Assembly: GCA_934167835.1 (NCBI GenBank)
Contig: CAKPLZ010000008.1
Coordinates: forward strand, 1-59,262
From: an uncultured Clostridia bacterium
GTDB lineage: Bacteria; Bacillota; Clostridia; TANB77; CAG-508
Length of the DNA: 59,262 nt
Direction of reading: 5' to 3'
Of the stretch, positions 56,614 through 59,262 are shown in pieces. Below the pieces are notes generated by a model. It was given only the letters and a program-made list of their open reading frames with translations, searched no databases and had not been told where the DNA came from. Every line of letters starts with the position of its first letter. Position 1 is the stretch's first letter. Both the position numbers and the translations under genes were made by a program.

Positions 56614-57786
56614 CTCTGTAGTCCATTCCCAACAGTTTCCTGCTACATCATATATGTTTTTGGCTGAGTTTCTTTCTGTTGCTCCTGTGGTTAGTAAAAT
56701 ATATTTTTTTAACACAGAATGTAGTTTTTTTGTATATGTTCCATCTACTGGAGTAAAACTCCCTAAAGTGCCACTTACTAACTCAGCATACTGTCCTCTG
56801 GTTATGTCAAATTCAGAATCATAATAATTTCCCCAGTCTGTACTATTTGTTACATTTTTTGTATCTTTTATAAAATCTAGCATACTATCCCAACAAGCTC
56901 CTGGACATAGCATACTGGTTGCTCCATAATTGCTTGAATTATATAAACTGTTTGATAAAGCTACTGCTCCTACTTCTCCAATATTACTCATGCTTTCTCC
57001 CCATTTTACATAGTTATATGGGTACATATCTTGTTTTATGCCTAATGTAGTAACTGTATTTGCTGATTCTTTAGTTCTTTCTGTCTTACTTCCTGCCTCA
57101 TATCTGCCTATATAGAATCCTCCATATTTATATATGCTCTTTGTTAAATTTTCTATTTGTTTTTTAATTCCTGTGCTCGAATCATAATCATTGCCGCTAG
57201 AATCTGTATATGGTTCTATAAATCTAGCATTAAGTTCTGTTGTTCTTGCATTATTTGACCAATCTGATCTATAAAAGTTTGCTATGCTAGTTTCTGTATC
57301 TTTTGGTTCTGTAGTTTTATTTACTTCTACCGGTATCCATACAAATTGATTATATTTTGTTTTTTCTGTTCCATCCCATTTTACATTTCCTAATTCATTC
57401 TCTGGTATATCGTATATTACGAGTCCTCCATCTATTGTTGTTTCACCATTTATTCCTGACACGGTAAAACCTGCTGGAATCCATGCTGTTTTAGTACCAT
57501 CCGTATATTCCTTTGTTTCGCTAAACCTTTTACCGGCTCCTTCTGGTAATGGTTTTGTATCCTCTATATACTCTTCTATGCTTGAATAAGTTTTATCCCC
57601 TATTTTAATTTCAGACCCAACATTTGCTTCTGCATCTTGAGCTGATTTCCAGTTTTTTGTAGCATCTCCTGCTGACTTAAATAGTCCTGTGTTTAGTGCT
57701 ACACTTATGCTTACTGCTACTAGAATTAGCATTACAATAATTGTGATTATTAACGCTATTAGCGTTATTCCTTTTGTGTTTTTCAT
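56457..57786 (-). CDS. Pilin-like surface protein with FGE/C-type-lectin-fold variable domain (2)
   Basis: The start at 57786 follows AAGGAGG. It has a prepilin-like N-terminus (KGITLIALIITIIVMLILVA, then VSISVALNTGLFKSAGDAT). The central FGE-like domain contains QFVWIPVEVN, YIGRYEAGS and AGNCWEWTTE. Straight reading runs RGRQLQQCQHQWF and stops at 56545. Skipping the C of CGG at 56578-56580 gives RGGSCNSVNISGSDCPASER, then NISFRPSLYVNL and a stop at 56457. The total is 442 residues. The extended C-terminus has the PAS.R and SFRPSLY framework of FGE-type DGR targets. It is probably displayed on the cell surface as a ligand-binding variable protein. Confidence 0.85.
56578..56580 (-). other. 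In-frame CGG, +1 shift site (variable gene 2)
   Basis: The reading is AGG GGC CGG CAG TTG. Skipping the C gives AGG GGC GGC AGT TGC (RGGSC) and opens the variable region. It is at the same position as in genes 1 and 3. Confidence 0.85.
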
Positions 57787-57864
57787 GGTTTAAATCCTCC
57801 TTAAATTTTATTTTATATAACCTTTTGTTATATCTGTATATTTTTAAAATTAACCTAATTGTAC

Positions 57865-58017
57865 TCATGGTGGACATGATTGTCTTACCATATATATTTT
57901 GTACATTAGATTAATTCTTAGTCTTTTATATTTTATATATAGTTTGTTTTTTATAAAATTATCGATATATATATATATATATATATATAGGGCCCCAAGG
58001 CTTTCAGCGTTTTTCAT
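57865..58017 (-). CDS. Possible leader peptide ORF spanning the TA repeat
   Basis: ATG at 58015-58017 has AAGGAG ten bases upstream. The 50-residue frame begins MKNAESLGAL and continues with four Tyr-Ile pairs coded by the (TA)12 run, then DNFIKNKLYIKYKRLRINLM and a basic end. The left copy of this element has (TA)10 and stops after 20 codons. Coding is doubtful, because the nucleotide sequence may be what is conserved. It lies 79 bp before variable gene 2. Confidence 0.35.
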   Translation of the reverse strand: MKNAESLGALYIYIYIYIDNFIKNKLYIKYKRLRINLMYKIYMVRQSCPP

Positions 58018-58060
58018 TGGTTAGTTTCTCCTTCTTTTTTTGTTTTTCTTCGTGCTTTTG
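57949..58060 (-). repeat. Leader repeat with TA microsatellite, right copy
   Basis: It matches 11-121 with few substitutions but has (TA)12 rather than (TA)10. It lies upstream of variable gene 2, in the same orientation, where a 5' leader would be. The self-complementary TA run and GGGGCCCC core could form RNA structure. No riboswitch class is recognised. Confidence 0.8.
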
Positions 58061-58172
58061 TTTCTAAAAAAATTACATTTAAATTTTATCCTATTTGTTC
58101 ATCATTGTCAATACATTTTATATAAAATTTTAAAGGAGTCTGTATATAAAGATATTAAAACATACTCTTTAA

Positions 58173-58469
58173 TTACTTTAAAAATAAATTGCTGATTTTT
58201 CTGGCGGAATGCCAGATTCTTATGATATAAATTACTTGAGAATCAATTTCATAAATAATTCTATATGACTTGTATATTAGCTCTCTATATTTGCTATAGA
58301 GAAAATCGGTAACTATTTTGCCCATATATGGAAATTTATATAACATTTCTGTTTTTCAATTATTTCGTTAACCGTTTTTATAGCATAATATACTGTGTCT
58401 TTTGAAATATAATTATAAATATCAATTAAATCGTTATTAGCTTTAGTTAACCTTATATCTTTTTGTCAA
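58173..58469 (-). pseudogene. Decayed ParE/RelE-type toxin gene
   Basis: One frame gives RLTKANNDLIDIYNYISKDT and IKTVNEIIEK. The other gives TEMLYKFPYMGKIVTDFLYS, YRELIYKSYRIIYEID and IIRIWHSARKISNLFLK. Together they make a complete ParE-like toxin if one A is added to the five-A run near 58350. The N-terminus is also out of frame. The breaks are not at CGG. No antitoxin is adjacent (an orphan YefM lies at 26269). A relic between two variable genes. Confidence 0.65.
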
Positions 58470-58471
58470 TA

Positions 58472-58493
58472 AAGGAGCCCCTTAAAGGCTCCT
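58472..58493. terminator. Hairpin GGAGCC/GGCTCC
   Basis: AGGAGCC-CCTTAAA-GGCTCCT is a likely terminator downstream of variable gene 3. Confidence 0.55.
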
Positions 58494-58503
58494 ATCCAAC
58501 TTC

Positions 58504-58526
58504 TAGTAGTCTACCCTAAAACTACC
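58504..58526 (-). other. Hairpin 33 nt downstream of variable-region gene 3
   Basis: GTAGT-TTTAGGGTAG-ACTAC (minus strand) is closely related in sequence and spacing to the hairpin after variable gene 1 (3370-3392). It is possibly part of the DGR homing site. Confidence 0.55.
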
Positions 58527-58559
58527 ATCATTTACTCAATTACCAATTCGCCTGCAAGC

Positions 58560-58707
58560 TTACAACTTTACATAAAGTGAAGGACGGAAGGAAACGCCGC
58601 TGTCGCTGCTGGCCGGACTGCCGTTGCTGCGGTAGCAAGCTGGATTGTTAGAGCCATCGTCGCCGTAATAGCCGGCCCCTGCGAACTCGAAAATCTGAAG
58701 AGCGAGA
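58560..58707 (-). other. DGR-type variable region 3
   Basis: It follows GAATGGACTACAGAG. The DNA is GC-rich with many NNC codons (TAC GGC GAC, AGC AAC GGC, AGC GAC AGC GGC). The framework TCC TTC CGT CCT TCA CTT TAT GTA and the 3' flank match region 2. Confidence 0.78.
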
Positions 58708-59262
58708 CTCTGTAGTCCATTCATAACAGTTTCCTGCTACATCATATATGTTTTTGGCTGAGTTTCTTTCTGTTGCTGCTCCTGTGGTTAGTAAAATACC
58801 TTTATTTTTTGTTACATCTGTACCAGCAGTTGTATTAGCTGTACTCCATGCTGAATTACTATATAAACTTCCTCTATATATTTTATATGTCTCTGAATTA
58901 TAATAATTTCCCCAGCTTGTACTATTTGTCACATTATGTTCTTCATCTTTTATGAAATCTAGCATACTGTCCCAACAAGCTCCGGTGCATAGCATACTAG
59001 TTGCTCCATAATTACCTGAATTATATAAACTGTTTGATAAAGCTACTGCTCCTACTTCTCCAATATTACTCATGCTTTCTCCCCATTTTACATAGTTATA
59101 TGGGTACATGTCTTGTTTTATGCCTATTGGTGTTCTTTCAGTTGTTTCACTTGTTCTTGGAGTTTCACTTCCTGCCTCATATCTGCCTATATAGAATCCT
59201 CCATATTTATAGATACTTTTTGTTAAATTTTCTATTTGGCTTGCTATTCCTGTTGCCGTGTC
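58560..59262 (-). CDS. Pilin-like/FGE-fold variable protein (3), 5' end beyond the window
   Basis: The reading frame is open to the right edge, so the N-terminus is outside. The visible part starts within GFYIGRYEAGSETPR and shares long identical stretches with gene 2 (MYPYNYVKWGESMSNIGEVG, MLDFIKDEE, NIYDVAGNCYEWTTE). Straight reading stops at 58648 in RGRLLRRRWL. Skipping the C of CGG 58672-58674 gives RGGYYGDDGSNNPACYRSNG, then VSFRPSLYVKL and a stop at 58560. It is a recent duplicate of gene 2 whose C-terminus has diverged far more than the rest, as expected for a DGR target. Confidence 0.85.
58672..58674 (-). other. In-frame CGG, +1 shift site (variable gene 3)
   Basis: The reading is AGG GGC CGG CTA TTA CGG. 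Skipping the C gives AGG GGC GGC TAT TAC GGC (RGGYYG). The later CGG triplets are then out of frame, as are all other CGG triplets in this variable region. Confidence 0.86.

Noticed and set aside
11..58060. Leader repeats as insertion-sequence ends
   Set aside because: They are direct copies with no transposase or target duplication between them, and the right copy sits in a leader position.
3456..58674. CGG frame breaks as sequencing insertions of C before GG
   Set aside because: All 13 are exactly in frame as CGG, they occur on both strands, and other CGG and GG sites in genes are unaffected. Random insertions would hit all three frames. Raw reads would settle it.
56383..59262. DGR reverse transcriptase or template repeat in the window
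   Set aside because: No reverse-transcriptase motif (YADD-like block) occurs in any frame product I read, and no A-rich non-coding copy of the variable region was found. They must lie elsewhere.

Overview
The window (59.3 kb, about 30% GC) comes from a low-GC Gram-positive bacterium. RsgA, FtsK/SpoIIIE, WhiA, MtaB, YitT, the YmfF/YmfH-type peptidase pair, a YolD/Y-family polymerase pair and a GntR-ABC operon all point to Bacillota. It is most likely an uncultured Clostridia-like gut lineage (inference). AGGAGG-type ribosome binding sites are strong, and ATG, TTG and GTG starts are all used. UGA acts as a stop (for example ending mtaB and the response regulator) and UGG encodes Trp, so no stop reassignment is visible. 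Most genes lie on the minus strand.

The main observation concerns CGG. I found 13 in-frame CGG codons in 10 genes: three pilin-like/FGE-fold genes, a DHHW acetylation protein, copA, a Y-family polymerase, mtaB, a small exported protein, smpB and an M16 peptidase. At every one, the frame read straight through loses homology and soon stops. Skipping the C and reading GGN (Gly) restores the conserved protein, with no residue gained or lost where the family sequence is known (MtaB TLGC and ATGCY, SmpB LVGQIKQKGY, FGE RGG). About seventy other sense-strand CGG triplets in genes are all out of frame. I found no CGG used as a normal Arg codon. CGGN thus behaves as a four-base Gly codon, or CGG is an unassigned codon that triggers +1 frameshifting genome-wide.

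Layout. 1-7.8 kb: leader repeat, decayed flavodoxin, exported protein, rsgA, a DGR-type pilin/FGE gene, gene fragments, a MerR regulator and tag. 7.8-16.4 kb: rRNA methyltransferase, an MBOAT/DHHW polysaccharide O-acetylation pair, copper ATPase, and a PAP2-DgkA fusion. 16.4-20.4 kb: a GntR-regulated operon with two ABC transporters. 20.5-26.3 kb: ECF sigma factor with anti-sigma-like and related exported proteins, and a divergent double-HTH protein. 26.3-31.6 kb: orphan antitoxin, yolD-polymerase, YitT, a UDP-sugar pyrophosphorylase, tRNA-Met and tmRNA. 31.7-40.1 kb: housekeeping genes mtaB, ftsK, rsmD, upp, argS, pfk. 40.3-48.1 kb: a second pilin-like gene, a degenerate ProA-like protein with a 1419-residue unknown partner, and two small exported proteins. 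48.2-56.3 kb: smpB, fba, M16 pair, rpsU, hemW, a shortened whiA, and a two-component system. 56.4-59.3 kb: two more pilin/FGE genes with hypervariable C-termini and a decayed ParE-like toxin.

The three pilin/FGE genes look like targets of a diversity-generating retroelement (DGR). Each ends in a GC-rich, codon-randomised C-terminus after a conserved EWTTE...RG motif. Each is followed by a conserved 3' sequence and a hairpin 32-37 nt past the stop. The reverse transcriptase and template repeat are not in this window. In all three genes a CGG shift codon sits at the entrance of the variable region.
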